From Oscillospiraceae bacterium (GTDB lineage: Bacteria; Bacillota; Clostridia; Oscillospirales; Acutalibacteraceae), in assembly GCA_902796905.1 (NCBI GenBank), contig CADBQU010000036.1, positions 1 to 62,231 of the forward strand: a stretch of DNA of 62,231 nt, written 5' to 3'. The position numbers and the translations under genes are program-made. This document shows, in pieces, positions 17,789 to 26,684 of the stretch; the first letter of the stretch is position 1, and every line of letters starts with the position of its first letter. The notes beneath the pieces were generated by a model. The model worked only from the letters and a program-made list of their open reading frames with translations. It was not told the origin of the DNA and did no database searches.

Positions 17789-17967
17789 GCAAAAAATAAA
17801 TATTTAAAGCACTTAAAGTATTTAAAGTATTTATTTGAAGTATGTATTTAAAATATTTGTTTGAATTATTTGTTTAAATCATTAGTTAAAACATAGGTTT
17901 AAAATATTTATTTTGAGTAGTTATTTTAAGTATTAAAGTATACAAGTATTCAAGGAGGAAAAAAAGT
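17789..17967 (+). other. AT-rich degenerate repeat between infC and rpmI
   Basis: About 180 bases made of imperfect reiterations of AAGTATTTAAAATATTTGTTTG. No terminator or open frame is evident. The usual infC-rpmI spacer is short, so slippage expansion is likely. It ends in the strong AAGGAGGAAAA site of rpmI. Confidence 0.5.
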
Positions 17968-18165
17968 ATGCCTAAGATTAAAACACACACCGGGGCTAAA
18001 AAGCGTTTTAAGCTTACCAAAAACGGTAAAGTTAAAAGAGCGCACGCATATAAGTCCCACATATTAAATAAAAAATCCACCAAACGCAAGAGAAATCTTC
18101 GCAAGGTAGCAGTTGCCGATGCCACAAATGTTGCAGCTGTTAAGAAAATGATTCCTTATAAATAA
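17968..18165 (+). CDS. rpmI: 50S ribosomal protein L35
   Basis: 65 residues, the normal length. It starts [15 protein letters not shown] and has the conserved basic block [16 protein letters not shown]. It binds 23S rRNA in the large subunit. The middle gene of infC-rpmI-rplT, it is followed 19 bases later by rplT. Confidence 0.97.
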   Translation: MPKIKTHTGAKKRFKLTKNGKVKRAHAYKSHILNKKSTKRKRNLRKVAVADATNVAAVKKMIPYK

Positions 18166-18184
18166 ACAACGGAGGTAACGAACG

Positions 18185-18544
18185 ATGGCTCGTATTAAAG
18201 GTGCGGTTGCAACCCGCAAAAGAAGAAAAAAGACTTTAAAGCTTGCTAAAGGCTATTTCGGCGCAAAATCCAAGCTTTTTAAAACTGCTAAAGAAGCAGT
18301 TATGAAATCAGGTCAATATGCATATATAGGCCGCAGACTTAAAAAACGTGATTTCAGAAAATTATGGATAACCCGTATTTCCGCAGCTGCAAAATTAAAC
18401 GGAATGAACTATTCCACATTTATGAATGGTTTAAAGAAATCCGGCATTAACATAAACAGAAAAATGCTTGCAGACATGGCAGTAAACGACGCTAAAGGTT
18501 TTCAGGCTTTAGTTAAAACTGCTCAAAAAGCATTAGCAAAATAA
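18185..18544 (+). CDS. rplT: 50S ribosomal protein L20
   Basis: 119 residues with the family start [20 protein letters not shown] and the [18 protein letters not shown] block. It is essential for early 50S assembly, and in Firmicutes it represses this operon by binding the leader. Last gene of the operon, closed by the terminator at 18550-18576. Confidence 0.97.
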   Translation: MARIKGAVATRKRRKKTLKLAKGYFGAKSKLFKTAKEAVMKSGQYAYIGRRLKKRDFRKLWITRISAAAKLNGMNYSTFMNGLKKSGININRKMLADMAVNDAKGFQALVKTAQKALAK

Positions 18545-18549
18545 TAATT

Positions 18550-18582
18550 ATCGCCCGAAAAAATCTTTCGGGCGATTGTTTT
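18550..18582 (+). terminator. Terminator of infC-rpmI-rplT
   Basis: ATCGCCCGAAA and TTTCGGGCGAT form an 11-bp stem with a 5-base loop, followed by TGTTTTTA. Confidence 0.9.
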
Positions 18583-18597
18583 TATTTTGATTATTTT

Positions 18598-18703
18598 ACG
18601 GGGCGGCAAGCCCCCAAAACAAAACCTTGGTTTTGTTTTGGGCAAAAGCTAAAGCTTTTGCAAAGACCGAAAAAATTTTTTCGGGCTTTGGGTTTGTCGC
18701 CGT
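18598..18703. repeat. Cloverleaf element CL2
   Basis: The outer stem GGCGGCAAGCCC pairs with GGGTTTGTCGCC through ten Watson-Crick pairs and two G-T (G.U in RNA) wobbles. Arms: CCCAAAACAAAACC-tt-GGTTTTGTTTTGGG, CAAAAGCT-aa-AGCTTTTG and AAAGACCGAAA/TTTCGGGCTTT. It lies between rplT and the SpoU methyltransferase; a false frame runs through it. Confidence 0.85.
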
Positions 18704-18732
18704 ATGTTAAATGCAAAAACAAGAGGTGCTTT

Positions 18733-19455
18733 ATGATAACGTCCAAAAACCATGAAAAGGTTAAATTTGTATGCAAACTTTTAAGCTCTAAAAGTTTTAG
18801 GCATAAAAATAATTTAATGGTACTGGAAGGCGAAAGGTTAATTACGGAAGCCGAAAAAATAAAAGAACTTTATTATGTAAAAAAAGAAATTGCCGAAAAA
18901 TTTTTAGGCATTACCGAAAAAAGCTATGAAGTATCGGAAGAAGTATTTAAAAAAATAAGCGATACGGTAAATCCGCAAGGTATTTTGGCACTGGTAGAAA
19001 TACCGGATACTAACGGAAAAATAGATTTAAACGGAAAATATATGGCTTTTGAAAATATACAGGACCCATCTAACTTAGGGGCGGCGGCAAGGTCTTTGGA
19101 AGCGTTTGGAATAAACGGAATAATAGTAAACGGAGTAGATCCGTACAGCCCTAAAGTTTTAAGGGCCTCTATGGGTGCAATATTAAGAATGCAGGTTATA
19201 ATGCCGAATGATATTTTGGAGTGTTTAAAAAACGTTCCTATGCGTAAAATAGGTATGGTGGTATCGGGCGGCGAAAGCATAAGAGATTTTGAATTTAAAA
19301 ACGATATTGCCGTTATAGGTAACGAAGCCAACGGTTTAACGGAAAAAGCAAAAGAATTATGCGATAATTTAATAACCATAAATATGAAAGGTCCTACGGA
19401 AAGTCTTAACGCGGCAGTGGCGGCGGCGGTTACCGCTTGGGAAATGCAAAAGTAA
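18733..19455 (+). CDS. TrmH/SpoU-family RNA 2'-O-methyltransferase
   Basis: 240 residues. An N-terminal substrate-binding part opens MITSKNHEKVKFVCKLLSS, and the SPOUT knot shows NIQDPSNLGAAARSLEAFG, VIGNEANGLTEKAKEL and MKGPTESLNAAVAAA, the three SpoU motifs. It methylates ribose of rRNA or tRNA using SAM; the target nucleotide cannot be told. The open frame extends back to 18658 through CL2, but AAGAGGTG at 18721 and family alignment place the start at ATG 18733. In clostridia such a gene often follows rplT (near pheS). Confidence 0.9.
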   Translation: MITSKNHEKVKFVCKLLSSKSFRHKNNLMVLEGERLITEAEKIKELYYVKKEIAEKFLGITEKSYEVSEEVFKKISDTVNPQGILALVEIPDTNGKIDLNGKYMAFENIQDPSNLGAAARSLEAFGINGIIVNGVDPYSPKVLRASMGAILRMQVIMPNDILECLKNVPMRKIGMVVSGGESIRDFEFKNDIAVIGNEANGLTEKAKELCDNLITINMKGPTESLNAAVAAAVTAWEMQK

Positions 19456-19486
19456 AGCGAAAGCAAAGGTTTAAATTTTATGTACC

Positions 19487-19584
19487 GGCGAGCCCCAAAC
19501 ACAAAAACTTTGTTTTTGTGTTTGGCAAAAGCAAAAGCTTTTGCCAAAGCCCAAAGGACAGAACCTTTGGGCTTTGGGCTCGCC
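19487..19584. repeat. Cloverleaf element CL3
   Basis: The outer stem GGCGAGCCC (19487) pairs with GGGCTCGCC (ending 19584). Arms: CCAAACACAAAAAC-ttt-GTTTTTGTGTTTGG, GCAAAAGC-aaaa-GCTTTTGC and AAAGCCCAAAGG-acagaa-CCTTTGGGCTTT. It lies between the methyltransferase and topA in the same orientation as CL2. Confidence 0.85.
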
Positions 19585-19649
19585 TTAGTAAAAACCAACC
19601 TTAAAAAACAAATAACAAAGTTATAAAAACAGCAAAAATAAAAATGCAC

Positions 19650-19679
19650 TTGAAAGATTATATCTTTTTAGTGTATAAT
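19650..19679 (+). promoter_or_regulatory. Promoter of topA
   Basis: TTGAAA at 19650-19655, an 18-base spacer, then TATAAT at 19674-19679 with a TG one base upstream (extended -10). About 105 bases upstream of topA. Confidence 0.7.
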
Positions 19680-19785
19680 CATTTATTAGGATTATTATAA
19701 ATTATTATATGTTATTATAAATTTAATATTTTTGTAGTTAAAAATATAGATTTTATTCAGTAAAAATTTAAGGAGAAACTGTTTT

Positions 19786-21963
19786 ATGGCAAAACTTGTT
19801 ATTGTGGAGTCCCCCAGTAAAATTAAAAGCGTAAAAAAATATTTGGGCTCCGGATACGAAGTTATGGCTTCTAAAGGTCATATAAGAGATTTACCTAAAT
19901 CTAAGTTAGGGATAGATATTGAAAATAATTATGAACCCAGTTATATTAATATGTCTAATAAAAAAGACCTTATAAACGAGTTAAAAGACGCTGCAAAAAA
20001 AGCCGATTTTGTATATCTTGCAACCGACCCAGACCGTGAGGGAGAAGCAATTTCGTGGCATTTGGCAAATATTTTAAATATTCCTCTTGATGAAAAGTCC
20101 AGGGTTTGTTTTAACGAAATTACAAAAACGGGTGTTAAAAACGGAATGGAGCACCCAAGAGCCATAGATTTATCTTTGGTAGATGCTCAGCAGGCAAGAC
20201 GTGTTTTAGACAGAATAGTGGGCTATAAATTAAGTCCGTTTTTATGGAAAAAAGTTAAAAGCGGTCTTTCGGCAGGCAGAGTACAATCGGTTGCCTTAAG
20301 AATGATTGTAGACCGTGAAAGAGAAATAGAAGATTTTAAATCCGAAGAATATTGGAGTATAGACGCTGCCTTAAAAAAAGAAAGAAAAGGATTTAAAGCA
20401 AAATTTTTCGGTATAAACGGCAAAAAGCTGGATATAAAAAGCGAAGAAGAAGTTTTAAGCTTAACGGAAAAATTAAAGAAAGAAAAATATACGGTGGGAG
20501 AAGTTAAAGAGAGCAATAAAAAACGCCAGCCTTCCGCTCCGTTTACAACTTCTACTTTGCAGCAGGAAGCCGCAAGAAAATTAGGGTTTACCGGTCAAAG
20601 AACAATGCGTATAGCTCAACAGCTGTACGAAGGAATAGATATAGAGGGTATGGGAGCCACCGGTTTAATAACTTATATGAGAACCGACTCTTTGCGTATA
20701 TCCGAAGAAGCAAGAGCTGCCGCAAACAAGCTTATAGCGGAAAAATTCGGGGAAAATTATTTAACCGAAAAACCCAGATATTTTAAAAGCAAATCTTCGG
20801 CTCAGGATGCACACGAAGCAATACGTCCAACACTATGCGAATTAAAACCCGACGATATTAAAAATAATCTTACGGCAGAGCAATATAAATTATATAAGCT
20901 TATATGGTCGCGTTTTATTGCAAGCCTTATGCACGAGCAAATAAACACGGTTGTATCCGTAAATATAAATGCCGGAGAATATTTGTTTAAGGCAAGTCAA
21001 AGTAAAGTTAAATTTGATGGTTTTTCAATTTTGTACGAAGAAGGAAAAGATGTAGAAGAAGAGAAAAAAGGTTCTGCGCTTCCGGCTTTAAAGGAAGGCG
21101 ACGAATTAACTTTGACCGAGCTTTTGCCGGAGCAGCATTTTACTCAACCGCCGGCAAGATATAACGAAGCCACTCTTATAAAATCTTTGGATGAAAACGG
21201 AATAGGCAGACCTTCTACTTATGCGCCTATTTTGGCAAATATATTAAATAAGAATTATATCGAACGCGAAAACAAAGCCTTTAAGCCTACAAATTTAGGT
21301 ATAGTTGTTGTAGATTTATTAAAACAATATTTTGCAAAAATTGTAGATATAAAATTTACGGCAAATATGGAAAAAGATTTGGATACCATAGAAGAAGGCA
21401 AACTGGTATGGCAAAAACCGGTTGACGATTTTTATAAGAGCTTTGAAAAGAAATTAAAATCCGCAGAAGCCGAAATGGAAGGCAAGAGGGTTAAAATACC
21501 GGTAGAAGAAAGCGACGAAATTTGCGAGCTTTGCGGCAGAAAAATGGTAGTTAAAACCGGAAAATTCGGTAAATTTTTGGCTTGTCCGGGATACCCCGAA
21601 TGCAAAAACACAAAACCGCTGCCAGAAAATGAAATTAAAGAGCCATGTCCCAAATGCGGAGGAAAGTTAATTTCCCGTATTTCAAAAAAGGGTAAACGTT
21701 TTTACGGATGTTCCAATTATCCGAACTGTGATTTTGCGGCGCCAAGTTTACCTACGGGAGAAATATGTCCCGTTTGCGGCGGCTTTATTTTAAAGGGAGT
21801 AAGAGGCAGAAATTACTGCATAAACTCGGAATGCCCCACAAGAATAAAAGCTGCTTTAAAAACAAAAGATAAAGCAAAAGAAACCAAAACCGCAAAAACC
21901 GCCAAAGGTGCAAAGGGTGCAAAAACGGCAAAAACCTCAAAACCAAAATCCGCCGCAAAATAG
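19786..21963 (+). CDS. topA: DNA topoisomerase I
   Basis: 725-residue type IA enzyme that relaxes negative supercoils. The Toprim domain opens MAKLVIVESPSKIKSVKKYL and contains DPDREGEAISWHLA. The catalytic Tyr lies in GLITYMRTDSLR. Three C-terminal zinc modules are visible: CELCGRKM..CPGYPEC, CPKCGGKL..CSNYPNC and CPVCGG..CINSEC. The last 35 residues are a Lys/Thr/Ala tail with repeated AKT and GAK, probably a flexible DNA-binding extension. Ribosome site AAGGAG. Usually followed by trmFO, as here. Confidence 0.97.
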   Translation: MAKLVIVESPSKIKSVKKYLGSGYEVMASKGHIRDLPKSKLGIDIENNYEPSYINMSNKKDLINELKDAAKKADFVYLATDPDREGEAISWHLANILNIPLDEKSRVCFNEITKTGVKNGMEHPRAIDLSLVDAQQARRVLDRIVGYKLSPFLWKKVKSGLSAGRVQSVALRMIVDREREIEDFKSEEYWSIDAALKKERKGFKAKFFGINGKKLDIKSEEEVLSLTEKLKKEKYTVGEVKESNKKRQPSAPFTTSTLQQEAARKLGFTGQRTMRIAQQLYEGIDIEGMGATGLITYMRTDSLRISEEARAAANKLIAEKFGENYLTEKPRYFKSKSSAQDAHEAIRPTLCELKPDDIKNNLTAEQYKLYKLIWSRFIASLMHEQINTVVSVNINAGEYLFKASQSKVKFDGFSILYEEGKDVEEEKKGSALPALKEGDELTLTELLPEQHFTQPPARYNEATLIKSLDENGIGRPSTYAPILANILNKNYIERENKAFKPTNLGIVVVDLLKQYFAKIVDIKFTANMEKDLDTIEEGKLVWQKPVDDFYKSFEKKLKSAEAEMEGKRVKIPVEESDEICELCGRKMVVKTGKFGKFLACPGYPECKNTKPLPENEIKEPCPKCGGKLISRISKKGKRFYGCSNYPNCDFAAPSLPTGEICPVCGGFILKGVRGRNYCINSECPTRIKAALKTKDKAKETKTAKTAKGAKGAKTAKTSKPKSAAK

Positions 21964-22012
21964 GGCAAACAAAAAACAAATAAAAAACAAAGTTTTAAAA
22001 TATATTGTAAGC

Positions 22013-22113
22013 GGCGGCAAAGCCCCAAAGCCCGAAAGCTTTCGGGCTTTGGCAAAAGCTTTTTTAAAGCTTTTGCCCCAAAAACAAATTTTTGTTTTTG
22101 GGGGCTTGCCGCC
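22013..22113. repeat. Cloverleaf element CL4
   Basis: The outer stem GGCGGCAAAGCC (22013) pairs, with one bulge, with GGCTTGCCGCC (ending 22113). Arms: CCAAAGCCCGAAAG/CTTTCGGGCTTTGG, CAAAAGCTTT/AAAGCTTTTG and CCCCAAAAACAAA/TTTGTTTTTGGGG. Arm order is reversed relative to CL2, CL3, CL5 and CL6, so it is inserted the other way round. It lies between topA and trmFO. Confidence 0.85.
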
Positions 22114-22162
22114 CATATACAAACTAAAAAGAAAAAAGTTAAGTTAAAAGGAAAAGCTTTAA

Positions 22163-23518
22163 ATGGAAAAGAAAGTTACGGTAATAGGCGCAGGACTTGC
22201 CGGCTGCGAAGCGGCATACGCTTTGGCAAAAAGGGGAGTAAAGGTAACGCTTATTGAACAAAAACCGGTTAAAAAATCCGCGGCTCATAAAAGTGATAAT
22301 TTTTGCGAACTGGTTTGTTCAAATTCTTTAAAGGCCTTTAGGTTAAATTCTGCAGCGGGACTTTTAAAAACCGAAATGGAATTTTTGGGTTCTCTTACCG
22401 TACCTATTGCAAAACAAACTGCGGTTCCCGCAGGCGGAGCTTTGGCTGTAGACCGCGAAAAATTTGAAACAGCCGTAACAAAAGCCATAAAAGAAAACAA
22501 AAATATTACGGTTTTGCAAAAAGAGCAAAAAGATATTTTAAGCTTAGTACATAATAACGGCTGTAATAACAATAACGGTAACAGCAGTACCGGTGGCAAC
22601 AGCAGCAATATAGTTATTATTGCAACAGGACCTTTAACGGACGGAAGCTTTGCGGAGAGCTTAAAAAAGCTTACCGGCGGAATGGAAATGTTTAGCTTTT
22701 ACGACGCCGCGGCACCCATTGTTAATATAGATACCGTTGATATGGAACACGCTTTTTGGGCTTCGAGATATAAAGACGATCAAAAAGATTATTTAAATTG
22801 TCCTTTAACAAAAGAAGAATATTTACGCTTTTATAATGAGCTTATAAACGCCGAACGCGCCGTTTTGCACGATATGGATAAAATATACGAAGGCTGTGTG
22901 CCTATAGAAGTTTTGGCGCATAAAGGCGTAGACACTATGCGGTTCGGTCCGCTTAAGGCAGTAGGCTTGCAAGACCCCAAAACCCAAAAAAGACCGTATG
23001 CAAATTTGCAGTTAAGAAAAGAAACGGTTAACGGCAATATGTATAATTTGGTGGGCTTTCAAACAAATTTAAAATTCGGCGAACAAAAAAGAGTTTTTTC
23101 TTTTATACCGGCTTTAAAAAACGCAGAGTATGAAAGATACGGCGTAATGCACAGGAATTCGTTTTTAAATTCGCCTATGCTTTTAAATGAAACGTTAAAT
23201 TTAAAAAGCCATAACAATATATTTATAGCCGGACAGCTTTCGGGTGTGGAAGGATATATGGAAAGTGCGGCTTCGGGAATAATGTGCGGAATAAATGCAT
23301 TCAGAATGCTTAATAATAAAGAAATGCTTGTTTTACCCGATATTACAATGATGGGCGGACTTTTTAAATATATAACCACACCGCAAAAACATTTTCAGCC
23401 TATGGGCGCGGCTTTTGGGTTACTGCCTGCTTTAGATGTAAGAATTAAAGATAAATTAGAGCGGTATATGGCATTGGCCGAAAGGTCGGTGGAATATTTT
23501 AAAAACAACAGTTTTTAA
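22163..23518 (+). CDS. trmFO: Folate/FAD-dependent tRNA uracil-54 methyltransferase
   Basis: 451 residues. TrmFO makes m5U54 in the tRNA T-loop using methylene-tetrahydrofolate and FADH2. The FAD-binding start VTVIGAGLAGCEAAYALAKR is clear, followed by CELVCSNSLKA, AVPAGGALAVDREKF and VPIEVLAHKGVDTMRFGPL. Oddly, residues about 131-150 are an Asn/Ser/Gly run (GCNNNNGNSSTGGNSS) encoded by AAC/AAT/AGC triplets just before the IVIIATGPL strand. It lengthens the protein beyond the usual 435-440 and looks like triplet-repeat expansion in a surface loop. Confidence 0.95.
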   Translation: MEKKVTVIGAGLAGCEAAYALAKRGVKVTLIEQKPVKKSAAHKSDNFCELVCSNSLKAFRLNSAAGLLKTEMEFLGSLTVPIAKQTAVPAGGALAVDREKFETAVTKAIKENKNITVLQKEQKDILSLVHNNGCNNNNGNSSTGGNSSNIVIIATGPLTDGSFAESLKKLTGGMEMFSFYDAAAPIVNIDTVDMEHAFWASRYKDDQKDYLNCPLTKEEYLRFYNELINAERAVLHDMDKIYEGCVPIEVLAHKGVDTMRFGPLKAVGLQDPKTQKRPYANLQLRKETVNGNMYNLVGFQTNLKFGEQKRVFSFIPALKNAEYERYGVMHRNSFLNSPMLLNETLNLKSHNNIFIAGQLSGVEGYMESAASGIMCGINAFRMLNNKEMLVLPDITMMGGLFKYITTPQKHFQPMGAAFGLLPALDVRIKDKLERYMALAERSVEYFKNNSF

Positions 23519-23787
23519 AATTAAAAAAATTAATTTTAAGTGCAAAACATAAGTGCCGATTTTAAGTGAAAGTTTTAAGCGGAATTGATTTTAATTAATT
23601 TTAAAAATTTTAAAAATAACGTTATAACGTTTGCTTTAAATATGTTTAAAAATATATATTGAAATATTATATATTTTGAAATATATTTTTTAAATTTACA
23701 AAGAAAAAATTATTGAACTTTAGTTTTGATTTATAAAAGGGTTTATAATAAAACTATAACTATGTTTGGTACCAAGGGGGAAAAGGA

Positions 23788-24768
23788 ATGAAAGTTGCAC
23801 TTGATGTGTTCGGCGGAGATAATGCTCCCGCAGCAGCTATTAAAGGAGCTTTAAAAGCGAAAGAGGAATTCGGTATAGAAAGTATTCTTTGCGGAAATAA
23901 AGAAAAAATAAAAGAAGCGGCAAAAGAGAATAATATTGATATTACCGGTTTTGAAATAGCCGACGCGGAAAACGTAATAGAAATAGAAGACGATCCTACC
24001 GAAATTATAAAATCCAAAAATAATTGCTCTATGGCTGTTGCCTTAAAAGCGGTAGCCGAAAACAAGGCGGCAGCGGCGGTATCTGCAGGCAGCACCGGCG
24101 CGTTGGTAATAGGCGGAACATTTATAGTTAAAAGAATAAAGGGTATAAAAAGATGTGCCTTGGCTGCAATTATACCGTCGTTAAAAAACCATTTTTTACT
24201 TTTGGATGTTGGTGCAAACGCAGAAGTTAAACCCGAATTTTTAATGCAATTCGGCGTTATGGGCTCGGTTTATGCCGAAAAGGTTATGGGCATAAAAAAC
24301 CCAAAAGTAAAATTGCTTAACATAGGCGAAGAGGACTGTAAGGGAACGGAAGTTCACAAAGAAGCTTATAAACTGTTAAAGCAGGCAAATATAAACTTTT
24401 TGGGAAATGCCGAAGGCAGAGATATTATGAGCGGAAATCAGGATGTTTTAATATCCGACGGTTTTTCGGGAAATATTGCGCTTAAAACCATAGAAGGGGT
24501 TTCGGGTTCTTTGTTTTCTATGCTAAAAGGCGTATTTTACAAAAATACGGCAACCAAGCTTGCCGCGCTTACATTAAATGGCGGATTAAGAGAACTAAAG
24601 CACAAAACCGATTATACGGCTATAGGCGGAGCTCCGCTTTTAGGTACAAAAGCACCGGTTTTTAAGGCGCACGGTTCAAGTAACGAAATTGCTTTTAAAA
24701 ACGCAATTTATAACGCTTATATTTTTGCCAAAAACGGCGTAATAAAAGAAATAGAGGAAAATTTATAA
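23788..24768 (+). CDS. plsX: Phosphate acyltransferase PlsX
   Basis: 326 residues. PlsX converts acyl-ACP to acyl-phosphate for the first step of phospholipid synthesis. Seen: MKVALDVFGGDNAPAAAIKG, AAVSAGSTGALVIGG, LLDVGANAEVKPEFL and SDGFSGNIALK. The usual Gly-Gly-Asp context is intact. rnc begins one base after its stop. An acpP gene commonly lies between plsX and rnc in clostridia, but there is no room for one here. The 270-base spacer before the gene is AT-rich with a TATAAT at 23744 but no clear -35. Confidence 0.95.
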   Translation: MKVALDVFGGDNAPAAAIKGALKAKEEFGIESILCGNKEKIKEAAKENNIDITGFEIADAENVIEIEDDPTEIIKSKNNCSMAVALKAVAENKAAAAVSAGSTGALVIGGTFIVKRIKGIKRCALAAIIPSLKNHFLLLDVGANAEVKPEFLMQFGVMGSVYAEKVMGIKNPKVKLLNIGEEDCKGTEVHKEAYKLLKQANINFLGNAEGRDIMSGNQDVLISDGFSGNIALKTIEGVSGSLFSMLKGVFYKNTATKLAALTLNGGLRELKHKTDYTAIGGAPLLGTKAPVFKAHGSSNEIAFKNAIYNAYIFAKNGVIKEIEENL

Positions 24769-24769
24769 A

Positions 24770-25420
24770 ATGGAATTCGGTTATGAATTTAAAAACAAAG
24801 GCTTGTTAAAAACGGCTCTTACACATTCAAGCTATGCTAACGAAACAAAAACAAAAAGCAACGAAAGGCTTGAATTTTTGGGAGACAGTGTTTTAAGTAT
24901 AATTGTAAGCGATTATATTTTTCATCACATGCCAAATGTAGACGAAGGGAAGCTTACAAAATTAAGGGCTTCTTTGGTTTGCGAACAAAGCTTGGCGGAA
25001 TTTGCAAGAGAAATAAAACTGAACGAAATGATACTTTTGGGCAAAGGTGAAAAATCTACCGGAGGAGCGGACAGACCCAGTATTATTTCCGACGCTTTTG
25101 AAGCGGTGCTGGCGGCGATTTATTTAGACGGAGGAATAGAGCCGGCAAAAAAGTTTGTTTTAAGATTTATTAAAAATAAGCTTTCGGGCGGTGTTTTTAA
25201 AGATTATAAAACCGCTTTACAGGAAGTTATACAAAAAAATCCGGAAGAACAGCTTTATTATAAACTTAAAAGCGAAAGCGGACCGGAGCATGACAAGAAG
25301 TTTACGGTAGAGGTTTATTTAAACAGCAATCCGTTATCCGAAGGCGTGGGACATTCCAAAAAAGACGCCGAACAGCAGGCCGCAAAAAAAGCGCTCTTGT
25401 TTATGGGTGTGGAGCTGTAG
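24770..25420 (+). CDS. rnc: Ribonuclease III
   Basis: 216 residues; dsRNA endonuclease for rRNA and mRNA processing. The signature NERLEFLGDSVLSIIVSD carries the catalytic acidic residues, and the second acidic cluster is in DAFEAVLAAIYLDGG. The dsRNA-binding domain begins YKTALQEVIQKNPEE and ends DAEQQAAKKALLFMG. It is coupled to plsX by a one-base gap. Long perfect hairpins such as the nearby cloverleaf arms would be plausible substrates (inference). Confidence 0.96.
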   Translation: MEFGYEFKNKGLLKTALTHSSYANETKTKSNERLEFLGDSVLSIIVSDYIFHHMPNVDEGKLTKLRASLVCEQSLAEFAREIKLNEMILLGKGEKSTGGADRPSIISDAFEAVLAAIYLDGGIEPAKKFVLRFIKNKLSGGVFKDYKTALQEVIQKNPEEQLYYKLKSESGPEHDKKFTVEVYLNSNPLSEGVGHSKKDAEQQAAKKALLFMGVEL

Positions 25421-25528
25421 TATTTAGTATAATATTAAAACAAAATATAAAATTAAACTGTTTATTATTTTGCAAAACAAACAGAAAAACAAAAAACCAA
25501 AAAACCAAAAACCAAAAATACTGTTATT

Positions 25529-25564
25529 AAAGCCGATAAGCCTTGGGATTATCGGCTTTATTTA
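25529..25564 (+). terminator. Terminator after plsX-rnc
   Basis: AAAGCCGATAA and TTATCGGCTTT form an 11-bp stem with a 9-base loop, followed by ATTTA. The 302-base gap before the next gene contains this and CL5. Confidence 0.85.
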
Positions 25565-25594
25565 AAAGTAACGGCAAAAGCAAAAATACGGGTT

Positions 25595-25685
25595 ACGGGG
25601 CGGCAAGCGCCAAAAACAAAAATTGTTTTTGGCGCAAAAGCCAAAGCTTTTGCGAAAAGCCCAAAGGGCTTTGGCTTGCCGCCGT
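25595..25685. repeat. Cloverleaf element CL5
   Basis: The outer stem ACGG(GG)CGGCAAGC pairs with GCTTGCCGCCGT. The left end is nearly identical to that of CL2. Arms: GCGCCAAAAACAA-aaa-TTGTTTTTGGCGC, GCAAAAGC-caaa-GCTTTTGC and AAAGCCC-aaa-GGGCTTT. It lies between rnc and the radical SAM gene. Confidence 0.85.
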
Positions 25686-25722
25686 AACGGAAACCAAAAA
25701 ACTATAAAATAAGGAGTATAAA

Positions 25723-26682
25723 ATGGCTCACGCAAATATTTCGGTTTTTGTCCCCCACGAAGGATGTCCCAATAAATGCAGTTTTTGCAATCAAAACGCA
25801 ATTACGGGTAAAGTAACTTCGGATGACGTACATAACACGGTTTTAAAATCCAATAACAAAAATGCCGAAATAGCGTTTTTCGGCGGAAGTTTTACGCTTA
25901 TAGAGCGAGAATATATGATTGATTTATTAGACGCCGCACAAAAAGAAATAAATAACGGAAATGCTACGGGTATAAGATTTTCCACAAGGCCGGACGGTAT
26001 AAACGATGAGGTTTTAACACTTTTAAAAAAATATTCGGTTAAAACCATAGAACTTGGGGCGCAGTCCACAAATAATTATGTTTTAAAAGAAAATTTAAGA
26101 GGACATACATTTGAAGATATTGTTTCGGCTTCGGAATTGATTAAAAAATACGGATATGATTTAGGACTGCAAATGATGGTGGGACTGTATAAAAGCGACC
26201 GTGAAAAGGATATTAAAACCGCAGAAGATATTATAAACTTAAAACCCGAATGCGTTAGAATTTATCCCACGGTGGTAATTAAAAAAACATTGCTTTGCCA
26301 TTTATACGAAAAAAAGCTTTATAAACCATTAACCGTTAACGAAGCGGCGGATATTTGCGCCGAAATTTTAGATATGTTTTTAAAAAACAATATAAATGTT
26401 ATACGTTTGGGACTTCACGAAGTGGAGGATTTTGTGGCAGGACCTTTTCATCCGGCGTTTGGAGAAATAGCCGAAAGCCGTTTGATGTTAAAAAAAGCGT
26501 TAGAGCTTTTCGGTAATAAACCAAAGGGCAATTATAATATAACCGTAAACAAATCTTTTGTTTCTAAAATGATAGGACAACACAGAACAAATATTGAAAT
26601 TTTAAGGAATATGGGTTATAATTGTAAAGTATATAGTGGGGAAGTTTTAAAATATTCATTAAAAATTTGCGAGGATGTGTAA
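25723..26682 (+). CDS. Radical SAM protein (Elp3/COG1243-like)
   Basis: 319 residues. The CX3CX2C cluster is CPNKCSFC at residues 15-22, and the GGSF motif (AFFGGSFTLIE) follows, as in radical SAM TIM barrels. A C-terminal alpha/beta part (about 230-319) matches the extra domain of this family. The reaction is not established for this subfamily. The gene commonly sits between rnc and smc in clostridia, as here. smc starts two bases after its stop. Confidence 0.85.
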   Translation: MAHANISVFVPHEGCPNKCSFCNQNAITGKVTSDDVHNTVLKSNNKNAEIAFFGGSFTLIEREYMIDLLDAAQKEINNGNATGIRFSTRPDGINDEVLTLLKKYSVKTIELGAQSTNNYVLKENLRGHTFEDIVSASELIKKYGYDLGLQMMVGLYKSDREKDIKTAEDIINLKPECVRIYPTVVIKKTLLCHLYEKKLYKPLTVNEAADICAEILDMFLKNNINVIRLGLHEVEDFVAGPFHPAFGEIAESRLMLKKALELFGNKPKGNYNITVNKSFVSKMIGQHRTNIEILRNMGYNCKVYSGEVLKYSLKICEDV

Positions 26683-26684
26683 AA

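Noticed and set aside
18658..18732. N-terminal extension of the SpoU methyltransferase
   Set aside because: It translates part of CL2. Family alignment and the AAGAGGTG site place the start at 18733. The same applies to 31246-31353 upstream of rdgB.
23764..23776. FapR operator before plsX
   Set aside because: TTTGGTACCAAGG is palindromic but too short and unlike the FapR consensus; likely chance.
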